Source: JADMIH01 sp035274425 (GTDB taxonomy: Bacteria; Chloroflexota; Chloroflexia; QHBQ01; JADMIH01). Taken from it: DNA of 64,000 bases. The stretch is taken from the NCBI GenBank assembly GCA_035274425.1, contig DATEOC010000036.1:14701-78700 (forward strand), read 5' to 3'. The position numbers and the translations under genes were made by a program. Shown here one piece after another: positions 40,490 to 49,187 of this stretch; positions within the stretch are counted from its first letter, which is position 1, and every line of letters begins with the position of its first letter. The notes under the pieces are model-generated. The model did no database searches, was not told the DNA's origin, and saw nothing but the letters and a program-made list of their open reading frames with translations.

Positions 40490-42181
40490 CTAGCGCTCCC
40501 CTGCCTTGAGATACCTGAGGCTCAACATACCAACGGGCGTGAGGCTTAGTCCCCTCAGCCGGGGACTGACGAGCGTGTAGCTCACGGGGTGAAAGAGCGG
40601 CAGGGCCGCGTATTCAGACATAGCCCGCGCCTCCACCTCGGTATATGCGGACAACCTCCTGGCCGAGTCACTCTCCAGTGCAGCGGCGTTGAGAATAGCG
40701 TCAACGTCATCATTCTGGTAGCCGGTGAGATTTGCCGGGGAGCTTGACCTGAAAAGCGCCTCAAGCACTGCCTCCGGGTCCGGGTAAGCCATGCTTGTCT
40801 GCGATATGAACATGCCATAGTCGCCTCGCTCAAGTCCCGACACGTAATCGGCCCACTCTATCTCCCGCACCTCAATATCTAGGCCAAGCGTCTGGCTGAG
40901 GGCTTGCGACAATAGCGGCCCGGCGCTGTCGCCACTTGTGAATAGCTGGAGACTTGGGATATTCCCGGCTTCCTTGTAAGTCGATTCGGCCAGTAGCTGG
41001 CGCGCATGAGCAACATTGAAAAGCTCTCCTGTACCAGGGGACTTGTATCCCGCGACACCCGGTAAAACGAAGCTGTTTGCTTGCTGCACTCTCGACTGGA
41101 AGAGGCCGCGAGCCACTTTTTGCCTGTCGATGGCCCGCGCGATTGCCTCCCGTACCTTTGGATCGTCGAAAGGCTTCTGTCGGATATTGAAGCCGAGATA
41201 AGTGGTGGAGAGGCCTGTGGTTGCGCGTAGCTCTCTCGATAGGGGGTTGTTTCGGTCTGACACCTCCTCGATCTCCTCTACCCCTACCGCCATCACGTCC
41301 AGCCCGCCCTCTCGGCTGTACTCCGCTATCCCATTTGTATTGTCCCTGCCCATCCAGATATTGACTATAGGTACCTCAGGCACTCCACCGTAGTAATCTG
41401 TGTTGCGTGCCAGCGTCATGTAGCTGTTGCGCTCCCACTTCTGTAGCTTGTAAGGCCCGGTGCCGCGCGGCTCCTCGGTCCACGCTTCGCCGCTCTCCAC
41501 GTTGGAGCGCTGCACGGCGAATGTAGGTCCAGTCGCGAACTTCGATAGGAAGTAAGACTTCGGCGCATCTATCGTCACGACCAGAGTGTATGGATCAGGC
41601 GCGACCACACCCTGAACGTCCTTTGCGGTCCCCGCCAGCTTTTCCTTCATCCCTACGATGTCTCCCAGGTATGTGGCTGCGGGCAGCGTCGTTGGCGCGA
41701 GCGGTCCGGCCAGCCTAGGGTCCGAAGCTCGCTCGATGGAATATTTGAAGTCGGCGGAGGTAACCTCCTGCCCATTAGTGAAGCGGACGCCCCTTCGCAG
41801 AGGGAAAGTATAGGTCTTGCCATCTGGAGATACGGAAGGCATAGCGGACGCAATATCAGGCACGACCTTGAGATCGGCATCGAAAGCCAACAGCCCACTG
41901 TAAAGCTGGCGTATGATCGAGAGTGAGTAGGGGTCCGTCGCGAGCGCGGGGTCTAGTGTTGGCGGTTCGCCACGCCCGATGGCGATATTCACTGCCCCTT
42001 CCGTTGGCGGCAGGCCAGGCCCGCTCGATAGCGGTGTCGCGGTCGCGCCGGGAGGAGTCGCAGCGTCGTCCTGAGGCAACGGCCAGCACCCCGACAGGAG
42101 AAGCATGAGTATCAGGACCACTAAGATACCCCGCAAAGGACGTGGATATGACCAGGCGCGATGTGGGGCTTTACGGTGCAA
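40490..42181 (-). CDS. ABC transporter peptide-binding lipoprotein (SBP_bac_5)
   Basis: A 563-residue solute receptor of the DppA/OppA cluster. The signal peptide ends in the lipobox LLLSGC, so it is membrane-anchored through the Cys. LDPALATDPYSLSIIRQLYSGLLAFDADLKVVPDIA is the typical start of the SBP_bac_5 domain, and AYPDPEAVLEALF is typical of the end. No permease genes adjoin. TTG 42181 was chosen because AAGAGGAG lies six bases before it; a GTG 14 codons earlier lacks a site. It is followed by the GNAT gene with a four-base gap. Confidence 0.88.
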   Translation of the reverse strand: MHRKAPHRAWSYPRPLRGILVVLILMLLLSGCWPLPQDDAATPPGATATPLSSGPGLPPTEGAVNIAIGRGEPPTLDPALATDPYSLSIIRQLYSGLLAFDADLKVVPDIASAMPSVSPDGKTYTFPLRRGVRFTNGQEVTSADFKYSIERASDPRLAGPLAPTTLPAATYLGDIVGMKEKLAGTAKDVQGVVAPDPYTLVVTIDAPKSYFLSKFATGPTFAVQRSNVESGEAWTEEPRGTGPYKLQKWERNSYMTLARNTDYYGGVPEVPIVNIWMGRDNTNGIAEYSREGGLDVMAVGVEEIEEVSDRNNPLSRELRATTGLSTTYLGFNIRQKPFDDPKVREAIARAIDRQKVARGLFQSRVQQANSFVLPGVAGYKSPGTGELFNVAHARQLLAESTYKEAGNIPSLQLFTSGDSAGPLLSQALSQTLGLDIEVREIEWADYVSGLERGDYGMFISQTSMAYPDPEAVLEALFRSSSPANLTGYQNDDVDAILNAAALESDSARRLSAYTEVEARAMSEYAALPLFHPVSYTLVSPRLRGLSLTPVGMLSLRYLKAGER

Positions 42182-42247
42182 CTGACACTCCTCTTCAGAA
42201 CGTGGCTCGGCACATTTTAGCACCGACGATGCGTGAGGGTCAAGCGA

Positions 42248-42449
42248 GACGAAGGAAGAAGGACGAAGGACAGATTAAACGCCAAGATGCCAAGAAAGCA
42301 AAGAACGCCAAGTTATTAAGTGGGTCTATCTCACCAAAAAGAATTCTGCACCTTCAAGCTTCTACGCCTAATACCCATAAAAAATCTTGGCGCTCTTGGT
42401 TATCTTGGCATCTTGGCGTTTAAATCCGTCCTTCGTCCTTGGTCCTTTT
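42248..42449. repeat. Nested inverted repeat of two word families
   Basis: Outer arms 42248-42274 / 42424-42449 are GGACGAA words and inner arms 42275-42312 / 42386-42423 are CGCCAAG words. Both layers are reverse complements in the same order, around a 73-base loop. It fills the gap between the divergent lipoprotein and asnB genes. Confidence 0.92.
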
Positions 42450-42458
42450 AGCATCGGC

Positions 42459-42487
42459 TTGTTCGACTGTGCAGGCTCTCGTATACT
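42459..42487 (+). promoter_or_regulatory. Promoter of asnB, placed for a leaderless transcript
   Basis: TTGTTC (42459-42464), 17-base spacer, TATACT (42482-42487). The asnB ATG is only six bases after the -10, so the expected mRNA start falls at or next to the start codon, and there is no ribosome site. Confidence 0.6.
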
Positions 42488-42493
42488 TGTGCT

Positions 42494-44362
42494 ATGTGTG
42501 GGATTGCGGGGATATACAACTTGAGTGGCGAGCCACCGGACCCGGCTGTGCTGTTACACATGGCAGAGGCTGTGGCGCACCGCGGGCCGGACGGGCAGCG
42601 CTTCTATACAGAAGGTGGGCTTGGGCTTGCCCATCGCCACCTGCGCATAATCGACCTCAGCGACGCCGCGATGCAGCCGATGGCTAACGAGGACGGCTCT
42701 CTGCAACTTATCTTCAACGGGGAGATTTACAATTACGTCGAGCTGCGTCCGCAGCTGGAGGCGAAAGGGCACCGCTTCCTCTCGCACTCCGACACCGAGG
42801 TGCTACTGCGCGCCTACGAAGAGTGGGGTACCGGCTGCCTGAGTCGCCTCAATGGGATGTTCGCGTTCGCCCTCTGGGATAGGAGGAGAGAGCGCCTCTT
42901 CATTGCCCGTGACAGGCTGGGGGTGAAGCCTCTCTATTATTGGTGGAATAACGGCACCCTGGCCTTCGCTTCCGAAATCAAAGCCTTGCTCACTCACCCT
43001 TCCATCGAAGCGCGGCCACATCTGTCCGCCATCGCTGAGTACATGAATGCGATGTATACCACCGGCGAGCACACCTGGTTTTCCGGCATCAAACGGCTGC
43101 TGCCCGGCCACTTCATGCTTGCCGAACCTGCCGGGCTGCGGATCGAGCGATGGTGGGACGTACCTTCTACAGAAGACCCACCCGGACGGCATACGGAGAA
43201 ATATTACATCGATACCACGCGCGAGCTTCTGGAGGACTCGGTCCGCCTCAGGCTGAGGTCCGATGTGCCATTGGGCGCGCACCTGAGCGGCGGCATAGAT
43301 AGCAGTGCAGTAGTCGCCATCCTGAGCAAGCAACTCCGCCCGCTTGGTGAGCCGGTGCGTACCTTCTCTGGAGCCTTCCGCGAGGGGCAGGCATACGACG
43401 AGCGGCGCTATATCAACCTCGTAGCCCGCCGCTACAAGACCGACCACCGTGAGACCATACCGTGCGCGCATGACCTCCCTGCGCTCTTCGATAAGATGGT
43501 GTGGCACATGGACGAGCCTACGGCGGGTCCAGGTCTCCTTTTGCAGTGGGAAGTGTGCGCTCTCTCGCGTGCTTCGGGTGTGACTGTAATCAACGGTGGG
43601 CAAGGTGGGGATGAGGCATGGGCGGGCTACTTCGGGTACATCCCCGCGTATCTGCGCACTCTCCTCCGTCAGACGCCCAAGGATCCCCGACTCCTTGCCA
43701 ACCTGACAACGGATGCTGTAACGCTGTTGCGTCGGAACACCACTCGCTCAGCTATGACGCATGCTCTACGGGGCGGTAGACGCGGCAGGCTACGCGCCAG
43801 CTCCGCGCTGGGTGATTGGGCGGGTGAGCGTTTTGGCGATCAGCCCTTCAACTTGCCGGACCCTGTAGCAGATGACGAGTCGAGGTCCGCCCATAGAACA
43901 CCCCTGGCGGCGGCAACGTACTGGGACATGAAATGGTACTTGCCGGCTCTTCTCCACGTCGAAGACCGGACGAGCATGGCATTCTCCCTGGAATCGAGAG
44001 CGCCCCTCCTAGATTATCGCCTGATCGAGCACGCAGCCACAGTCCCCAGCGCGCTCAAGATGAAAGGCCTCACGACCAAGTACGTCCTCAGGGAAGCTGT
44101 GCGCGACCTCCTGCCCGCGCCGATTTACAAGCGGACTGATAAGATGGGTATGCCAACTCCCATCGCCCCCTGGTTCCGAGGCAGTTTGTCATCGTGGGTC
44201 AGATCGCAATTACTTTCTGAGGAGCGTTCGGGACTCCTCTCGCCTCGATACGTAGCACAGGCCCTTTCAGAGCATTCCGCGGGCAAGGTTGATCGCTCTA
44301 ACGACATCTGGAAGGCCCTTAATGTCGAAGCCTGGTGGCGCGTGTTTATGCGCGGCCAGTAG
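42494..44362 (+). CDS. asnB: Asparagine synthetase (glutamine-hydrolysing)
   Basis: A 622-residue enzyme: an N-terminal Ntn glutaminase domain with the catalytic Cys2 in MCGIAGIYN, then the synthetase domain with LSGGIDSSAVVAI, the ATP-pyrophosphatase P-loop. It makes Asn or a related amide from Asp with glutamine as the nitrogen donor. Related proteins also occur in polysaccharide and secondary-product clusters, and a glycosyltransferase gene follows. Full length. ATG 42494 is required by Cys2; no ribosome site precedes it. Confidence 0.92.
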   Translation: MCGIAGIYNLSGEPPDPAVLLHMAEAVAHRGPDGQRFYTEGGLGLAHRHLRIIDLSDAAMQPMANEDGSLQLIFNGEIYNYVELRPQLEAKGHRFLSHSDTEVLLRAYEEWGTGCLSRLNGMFAFALWDRRRERLFIARDRLGVKPLYYWWNNGTLAFASEIKALLTHPSIEARPHLSAIAEYMNAMYTTGEHTWFSGIKRLLPGHFMLAEPAGLRIERWWDVPSTEDPPGRHTEKYYIDTTRELLEDSVRLRLRSDVPLGAHLSGGIDSSAVVAILSKQLRPLGEPVRTFSGAFREGQAYDERRYINLVARRYKTDHRETIPCAHDLPALFDKMVWHMDEPTAGPGLLLQWEVCALSRASGVTVINGGQGGDEAWAGYFGYIPAYLRTLLRQTPKDPRLLANLTTDAVTLLRRNTTRSAMTHALRGGRRGRLRASSALGDWAGERFGDQPFNLPDPVADDESRSAHRTPLAAATYWDMKWYLPALLHVEDRTSMAFSLESRAPLLDYRLIEHAATVPSALKMKGLTTKYVLREAVRDLLPAPIYKRTDKMGMPTPIAPWFRGSLSSWVRSQLLSEERSGLLSPRYVAQALSEHSAGKVDRSNDIWKALNVEAWWRVFMRGQ

Positions 44363-44426
44363 CCTCACGCAAGGGACAGAACATTGATTGATCTAGGAGC
44401 GTTCTTAACAACGAATGTAAAAAGAG

Positions 44427-44507
44427 TGTCATTCCGAACGAAGTGAGGAATCTAGAAATCTATTCACATGGCAAGCTCGGAGATTCCTCACTTCGTTCGG
44501 AATGACA
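44427..44507. repeat. Perfect inverted repeat of TGTCATTCCGAACG type
   Basis: Arms 44427-44453 and 44481-44507 are perfect 27-base complements, with a 27-base loop. A one-arm copy with a single mismatch is at 63831-63857. It lies between asnB and the glycosyltransferase gene. Confidence 0.93.
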
Positions 44508-44621
44508 GGGAAAAGGGTGTTTCGTCCTGCGAGATTGCTATATATACATCAATACTTCTACACATATTCTCAGGCAGTATTGATAACCAATAACCTGATA
44601 ACCCGTAATTCGTAATTGAAA

Positions 44622-45857
44622 ATGCGCATCCTCTACTTCACCCAATACTTTCCGCCGGAAGTCGGGGCGACGCAAACTCGCGCCTGGGAGATGGGCCGTT
44701 ACCTCATTGAGCAGGGGCACCAGGTCACCGTTGTCACCGAAGTGCCGAACCACCCATCGGGCATCATCCCACCTGCTTATCGTGGGCGGCTTTCCGGGCG
44801 GAGAAGTGAATCAGGCATAGATGTGTTGCGGCTATGGGTATGGACATCGCCCAACAAGACGTTTCGCTCGCGGATGCAGTTCTACCTCAGCTACATGAGC
44901 ATGGCCGCTCTTGCCGGGTCACTCATCAAGGGGAAGTATGATCTTGTGTACGTTACCTCGCCCCCACTCTTCGTAGGCGCGGCGGGCATGGTCGCGGCGT
45001 TGGTCAGGCGTATACCTTTCGTATTCGAGGTGCGCGACCTCTGGCCCGAATCGGCGGTCGCGCTTGGCGAGCTATCGAGCCGCCGCGCAATCGCAGCTGC
45101 AGAAAGACTCGAGCAGTTGCTGTATAGGGGAGCCACCCGCATCGTGGCAGTCACCGAGGGTATACGCAGTCGCTTGCTTCAAAGGGGTATCCGTCCGGAA
45201 AAGGTCGCGCTGATTCCGAATGGCGCGAATACCGATCTCTTTACATACCAGCCAGAAGCAGGACGAATAGTTGCTGAGAGGTTAGGGCTGTCGGGCAAAT
45301 TCATTGCGCTGTACGCGGGCATACATGGAGTGGCGCAGGGTCTTGAAACCGTAGTGCGTGCGGCACATCTTTTGAGGGATAGAGAGGATATAGAGTTTGT
45401 TTTCGTAGGGGAAGGTCCGCGCAAGGGAGCCATTATGGAGTTGAGCAGGTCGCTCGCGCTGGATAATATTCACTTCCTACCCGAAGTGCCGTCTGAGTCG
45501 ATGCCTGCATATCTCTCGGCGGCGGGGTGTGCCATCGTCCCTCTGCGCGACGAGCCGCTCTTTCGTGGGGCGCTACCCTCCAAGATGTTCGAGGCCTGGG
45601 CGTGCTCGCGCCCCGTTGTACTCAGCGTCGCGGGCGAAGCGGCGGATGTTTTGAAGCAAGCGAGCGGAGGTCTCCTCGCGAGGCCCGAAGACCCCGAAGA
45701 GCTGGCGCATGCAATCGCCTACCTACAGGCGCGTCCCCTCGATGTAGAGGCTATGGGCCAGTCTGGCCGCGCGTACGTCGAGCGACATTATTCACGCCGC
45801 GAACAGGCACGGAAGCTGGCGGTGCTACTCGAAGAGGTCTTGGCAGTAGGAAAGTAA
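44622..45857 (+). CDS. GT4-family glycosyltransferase (WbuB-like)
   Basis: A 411-residue GT-B fold enzyme that adds a sugar to a cell-surface glycan or lipid. MRILYFTQYFPPEVGATQTRA is the usual start of WbuB-like proteins; VFEVRDLWPES and the nucleotide-sugar site FLPEVPSESMPAYLSAAGCAIVPLRDEPLFRGALPSKMFE are typical of GT4. It is cytoplasmic or peripheral at the membrane. The start ATG 44622 matches the family; a TTG two codons earlier is less likely, and neither has a ribosome site. A terminator follows. Confidence 0.9.
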   Translation: MRILYFTQYFPPEVGATQTRAWEMGRYLIEQGHQVTVVTEVPNHPSGIIPPAYRGRLSGRRSESGIDVLRLWVWTSPNKTFRSRMQFYLSYMSMAALAGSLIKGKYDLVYVTSPPLFVGAAGMVAALVRRIPFVFEVRDLWPESAVALGELSSRRAIAAAERLEQLLYRGATRIVAVTEGIRSRLLQRGIRPEKVALIPNGANTDLFTYQPEAGRIVAERLGLSGKFIALYAGIHGVAQGLETVVRAAHLLRDREDIEFVFVGEGPRKGAIMELSRSLALDNIHFLPEVPSESMPAYLSAAGCAIVPLRDEPLFRGALPSKMFEAWACSRPVVLSVAGEAADVLKQASGGLLARPEDPEELAHAIAYLQARPLDVEAMGQSGRAYVERHYSRREQARKLAVLLEEVLAVGK

Positions 45858-45904
45858 AAAGAGGCCCCAAGTACGGCGAATCGCGTACCTGGAGCCTCTT
45901 TTAC
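45857..45904 (+). terminator. Terminator after the glycosyltransferase gene
   Basis: Outer stem AAAAGAGGC / GCCTCTTTT and inner GTACG/CGTAC enclose a small loop; it starts at the stop codon. It may also serve the minus-strand gene that converges on it. A run of CGTCCGT words follows at 45932-45954. Confidence 0.8.
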
Positions 45905-45983
45905 TGATGCAGGACCTATGCAGATGACCTTTTTCGTCCGTCGTCCGTCGTCTAGGTAAGTCCTACGATATTGAGCAGAAAGG

Positions 45984-46196
45984 CTATTTGAGGCCGTTCT
46001 GCTTGACCAGCTTCTCGACGATTTCGCGCAACATTCGAGCGTGGCGCTCATCATCGCTCCGTATCTGCTCGATAATCTGCTTACCTTCCCCGTCCATATC
46101 GTCAAGGTACGTGTCATAGGCCTCAAGGCCCTCCAACTTACTGAGCAGTACCGCCAGTAAATTGTATGTAGAGTCGCTGATGATATTGTCTGCCAT
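45984..46196 (-). CDS. Small helical hypothetical protein
   Basis: A 70-residue, mainly helical protein. MADNIISDSTYNLLAVLLSKL is followed by an EGLEAYDTYLDDMDGEGKQ segment and a helix with DDERHARMLREIVEKL, resembling one half of a ferritin-like or rubrerythrin-like helix pair (E...RH). It is too short for a full four-helix bundle. ATG 46196 has AGGAGG six bases upstream; the TTG five codons earlier lies in that site. No neighbour points to a role. Confidence 0.6.
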   Translation of the reverse strand: MADNIISDSTYNLLAVLLSKLEGLEAYDTYLDDMDGEGKQIIEQIRSDDERHARMLREIVEKLVKQNGLK

Positions 46197-46322
46197 TTTA
46201 TTCCTCCTCAAGTATTTGTGTCGGCCTGGTCAGGCCGTCCCCACTAGTGCAAGTTACGTGCCCACAGGTAGAGGTAACGATAGCGGCACAGAGCTTGCAT
46301 CTCAAGCAAGTATAAGAGTCCG

Positions 46323-46362
46323 GTAGGGGCACGGAGCGTAGCGACGCATGCCATGCCCCTAC
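46323..46362. repeat. GTAGGGGCACGG...CCATGCCCCTAC hairpin
   Basis: Arms 46323-46334 and 46351-46362 pair at 11 of 12 positions. Third member of the GTAGGGGC family. It ends 21 bases before the start of the hydrolase gene. Confidence 0.8.
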
Positions 46363-46383
46363 ACCCCGAATGGAGGTAGAGAC

Positions 46384-47262
46384 TTGGAGCTAACGCCCAA
46401 AGTAGAAGAGCATACGATAAGAGTTAATAATCGAAAGGTAACGTATAGCGCCCGCGGGCCGCACGACGCCGATCACATATATATAGGTATCAACGGCCTC
46501 ATGGGCGGTGGGGACTCCTTCTGGCCTGTTATCGAAGGTGTGCCCCACGACTGGCGCGTGCTGATGCCTGACCTCCCAGGCTGCGGCGGCTCAGAGCCGA
46601 TGCGCAAACCTCATGCGCATACAGTGGATGGCTACGCGGAGTGGCTGGAGAGGTTCCTGGCAGCGCTGGGGTTATATGGTAAAAAGCTCGTGCTGGCGAG
46701 CATTGCCACAGGCGCGCCTATCGCTACCCGGTACTGCCTGGAGCATGGCGACCAGGTGATCGGGTTGGTGCTGCACCTCCCATTCCTGGGTAAGCCCGCG
46801 ATTGGCCCCAAGTGGGCGCGTCCCGTCGTCGCGTATGGCCTGCGGATTCGGCCCCTGCGGAGGCTGGTGGACCGCCTGCGCTCAAGTGATGCGATAATGC
46901 ACCGTATAATCATCCATAAACCCCCCGATGCTATCCCCCAACTTGCCGAGCGGGACATTCGCCATAAGCAGGAGGCTGACCTCAAGGCTGCCGGGCAGCT
47001 TCTGCGCGACCTCATGCTCATGGACGCTCGCAGCGAATTGCCCCACATCGAGCAGCCGGTGCTCATACTTGCCTCGGAGCACGACTTCTCGGCACCTCTT
47101 CCGATCCTCAAGCAAATCACGAGGCGTCCTAACCGTTACCTGTACATCTACAGGGGCGGACAGCATTCCTGGAATGAAGAGTTCATTGATGAGATGAATA
47201 AGGAAATCGGCGGATTTTTGGCGAAGTTAGAATCTCCAAATGCGTACCTCCATGTGCTATAA
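46384..47262 (+). CDS. Alpha/beta-hydrolase fold protein, nucleophile missing
   Basis: A 292-residue alpha/beta-hydrolase fold protein. The oxyanion-side motif is INGLMGGGDSFWPVI, and PDLPGCGGSEP, LASEHDFSAP (Asp) and RGGQHSWNEE (His) are present. The nucleophile elbow, however, reads LASIATGAPIA, and the residue that should be Ser is Ala108. Ser106 is two places off. So it is either inactive or not a classical hydrolase. TTG 46384 was chosen because GGAGG lies seven bases upstream; a longer reading would run through the GTAGGGGC hairpin. No family-level substrate is known. Confidence 0.72.
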   Translation: MELTPKVEEHTIRVNNRKVTYSARGPHDADHIYIGINGLMGGGDSFWPVIEGVPHDWRVLMPDLPGCGGSEPMRKPHAHTVDGYAEWLERFLAALGLYGKKLVLASIATGAPIATRYCLEHGDQVIGLVLHLPFLGKPAIGPKWARPVVAYGLRIRPLRRLVDRLRSSDAIMHRIIIHKPPDAIPQLAERDIRHKQEADLKAAGQLLRDLMLMDARSELPHIEQPVLILASEHDFSAPLPILKQITRRPNRYLYIYRGGQHSWNEEFIDEMNKEIGGFLAKLESPNAYLHVL

Positions 47263-47406
47263 TAGTGAACCACCCACCTGGGTGCTTACTAGCAAGGCTC
47301 TTCCCGAAACTTTGCGTAATGTTCAATCTCGGACGTTGCAGCTAATTCCTGTGGGCAGGAGTTAGTATCGAGAGTTGGGAAGAACCAGATTATCAAGGAG
47401 GAAATC

Positions 47407-48456
47407 ATGCGTAAGACTGGATCAACTTTACTCGTATTGGTAGCAGTGGTGCTGATGGCCGCCTGTGGTGGCAACCCGCCGGCAGCCACGAGCGTACCTG
47501 CCACGGCAGTTCCTACAGCAGTCATGGCGGGCGAGACCCCCACCGCAATGATGGCTGCGGAATCCCCGACAGCTATGATGGCCGCTGAATCGCCTACCGC
47601 GATGATGGCCGCCGAGACACCCAGCGCCGTCATGACCGCCACGACAGGACCCGCCGCAGACACCAGCCTCGCCGCGATCAAGCAGAGAGGTAAGCTCATA
47701 GCAGGCGTGAAGTACGACGTTCGCATCTTTGGATACCTGAACCCGGAGACCAACAAGGTCGAAGGCTTCGACGTTGACCTCGCCAAAGCTGTTGCCAAGC
47801 GCATCTTCGGCGACGAGAACGCCGTCGAGTTCCAGGAGGCGATCTCAGCCAACCGCATCCCCTACCTCAATGAGGGCAAGGTGGATGTAATCTTCTCCAC
47901 GATGACGGCGAACGAGGACCGCGCGAAGCAGATCGAGTTCTCCGATACATATTACGTGGCAGGCCAGTCACTGCTGGTCCCTGTCAACAGCACCATCACG
48001 AGCGTGAAGGACCTCGCGGGCAAGAAGGTCGGCACGGTCTCAGGCTCTACTTCCGAGAAGAACATCCGCGCCTTCGCCCCGGAAGCTACGGTCGAGCTAT
48101 TCTCCAAGTATGGAGAAGCTGTGCAGGCGATGGACGCGGGCCGCGTTGACGTAGTAACGACAGACGACATCATCCTCCTCGGCTTCGCCAAAGATGCTCC
48201 CGACAAATTCAAGGTGGTCGGTGGGCAGTTCACGCAGGAGCCTTACGCCGCTGGCATCAAGAAGGGCAACACCGAGCTGCTCGCAGAAGTCAACGGCGCA
48301 ATCCGCGACCTCATATCGAGCGGTGAGTATGCTACGCTCTACAAGAAGTGGATCGGCAGCGACCCCGCCAGCACTCCTCCCCAGGACTGGCGCGAGGTAT
48401 ACAAGACCGCACCGGTAATTCCTACAGCTATGCCCGTAGCGACTGGCACACCGTAA
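47407..48456 (+). CDS. Polar amino acid ABC transporter binding lipoprotein
   Basis: A 349-residue SBP_bac_3 receptor. The lipobox LMAAC puts the acylated Cys at residue 20. Residues about 29-78 are a linker with a nine-residue repeat (AESPTAMMA) in about four copies. The ligand domain starts near 88 (GKLIAGVKYDVRIFGY) with FDVDLAKAVAKRIFG and FSTMTANEDRAKQIEFS, as in glutamate/glutamine receptors. First gene of the importer, followed by a hairpin and two permease genes and an ATPase gene. The start is ATG 47407 with AAGGAGG upstream. Confidence 0.9.
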   Translation: MRKTGSTLLVLVAVVLMAACGGNPPAATSVPATAVPTAVMAGETPTAMMAAESPTAMMAAESPTAMMAAETPSAVMTATTGPAADTSLAAIKQRGKLIAGVKYDVRIFGYLNPETNKVEGFDVDLAKAVAKRIFGDENAVEFQEAISANRIPYLNEGKVDVIFSTMTANEDRAKQIEFSDTYYVAGQSLLVPVNSTITSVKDLAGKKVGTVSGSTSEKNIRAFAPEATVELFSKYGEAVQAMDAGRVDVVTTDDIILLGFAKDAPDKFKVVGGQFTQEPYAAGIKKGNTELLAEVNGAIRDLISSGEYATLYKKWIGSDPASTPPQDWREVYKTAPVIPTAMPVATGTP

Positions 48457-48478
48457 CCCGCAAGTAACGAGTAGTCAG

Positions 48479-48511
48479 GCGCGGAAATCTCTATTATAGA
48501 GATTTCCGCGC
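48479..48511 (+). terminator. Hairpin after the binding-protein gene
   Basis: Perfect 15-base stem GCGCGGAAATCTCTA and its complement with a three-base loop, and no T tract. It lies between the receptor gene and the first permease gene; such hairpins commonly stabilise the receptor mRNA or lower downstream expression. Confidence 0.8.
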
Positions 48512-48523
48512 TATCACAATTTG

Positions 48524-49174
48524 ATGTTTGACTTAGAACCTGAGTATTGGACCTTACTCGGCCAGGGGGTTTTGATGACCCTCTGGCTTACCTTTGCTTC
48601 CGGCCTTCTGAGTCTCGTGCTGGGGATAATACTGGGCGTTATGCGCTCTGCGCCCCTCGGCATAATACGCTCAATTGCGGCGGGCTATACCGAGTTCTTC
48701 CGCAACATCCCTCTGTTGACGGTGCTATTCTTCCTATACATCTTCTTTGGCGGCAAGTACGCGGGGTTTACGATTGAGCCGGTGACGACGGCGATAATAG
48801 CCTTCGGAGTGTACACTGCCGCCTACGTCGCGGAAGTCGTTCGTGCAGGCCTTACCACAGTCAGCAAGGGCAATATTGAAGCTGCCCGCTCACAGGGGAT
48901 GTCCTTCATACAGGCGATGCGCTACGTCCAGCTGCCGCAGGCGATAAGGGTCGCGGTCCCCCCACTCGGTACACTCTTTATCGCCCTCCTCAAGAACACG
49001 TCCCTCGCCTATACCATATCCATCGCGGAGCTATTCTTCCAGGGGAACCTTGTCGAGGCGCGCACATTCAATCCCTTTATTCTGCCGCTGGTGGGCACGA
49101 TTTACGTCGCGCTGACCCTACCGATGGGCGCTCTGGTCAACCTGATCGAGCGTAAGTGGGCTATTCAACGTTAG
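48524..49174 (+). CDS. Polar amino acid ABC transporter permease 1 (HisMQ family)
   Basis: A 216-residue permease with about five membrane helices. ARSQGMSFIQAMRYVQLPQA is the EAA loop that contacts the ATPase. GVLMTLWLTFASGL starts helix 1, as in GluC/GlnP. It is the partner of the second permease, and the two form the pore. ATG 48524 was used in place of the TTG one codon earlier; neither has a clear ribosome site. Confidence 0.9.
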   Translation: MFDLEPEYWTLLGQGVLMTLWLTFASGLLSLVLGIILGVMRSAPLGIIRSIAAGYTEFFRNIPLLTVLFFLYIFFGGKYAGFTIEPVTTAIIAFGVYTAAYVAEVVRAGLTTVSKGNIEAARSQGMSFIQAMRYVQLPQAIRVAVPPLGTLFIALLKNTSLAYTISIAELFFQGNLVEARTFNPFILPLVGTIYVALTLPMGALVNLIERKWAIQR

Positions 49175-49187
49175 AGGTCTTGTAGGA

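Noticed and set aside
47257..47300. Promoter for the amino acid importer at TATAAT 47258
   Set aside because: The -10 is good but no -35 lies at a proper distance, and the site overlaps the end of the upstream gene.
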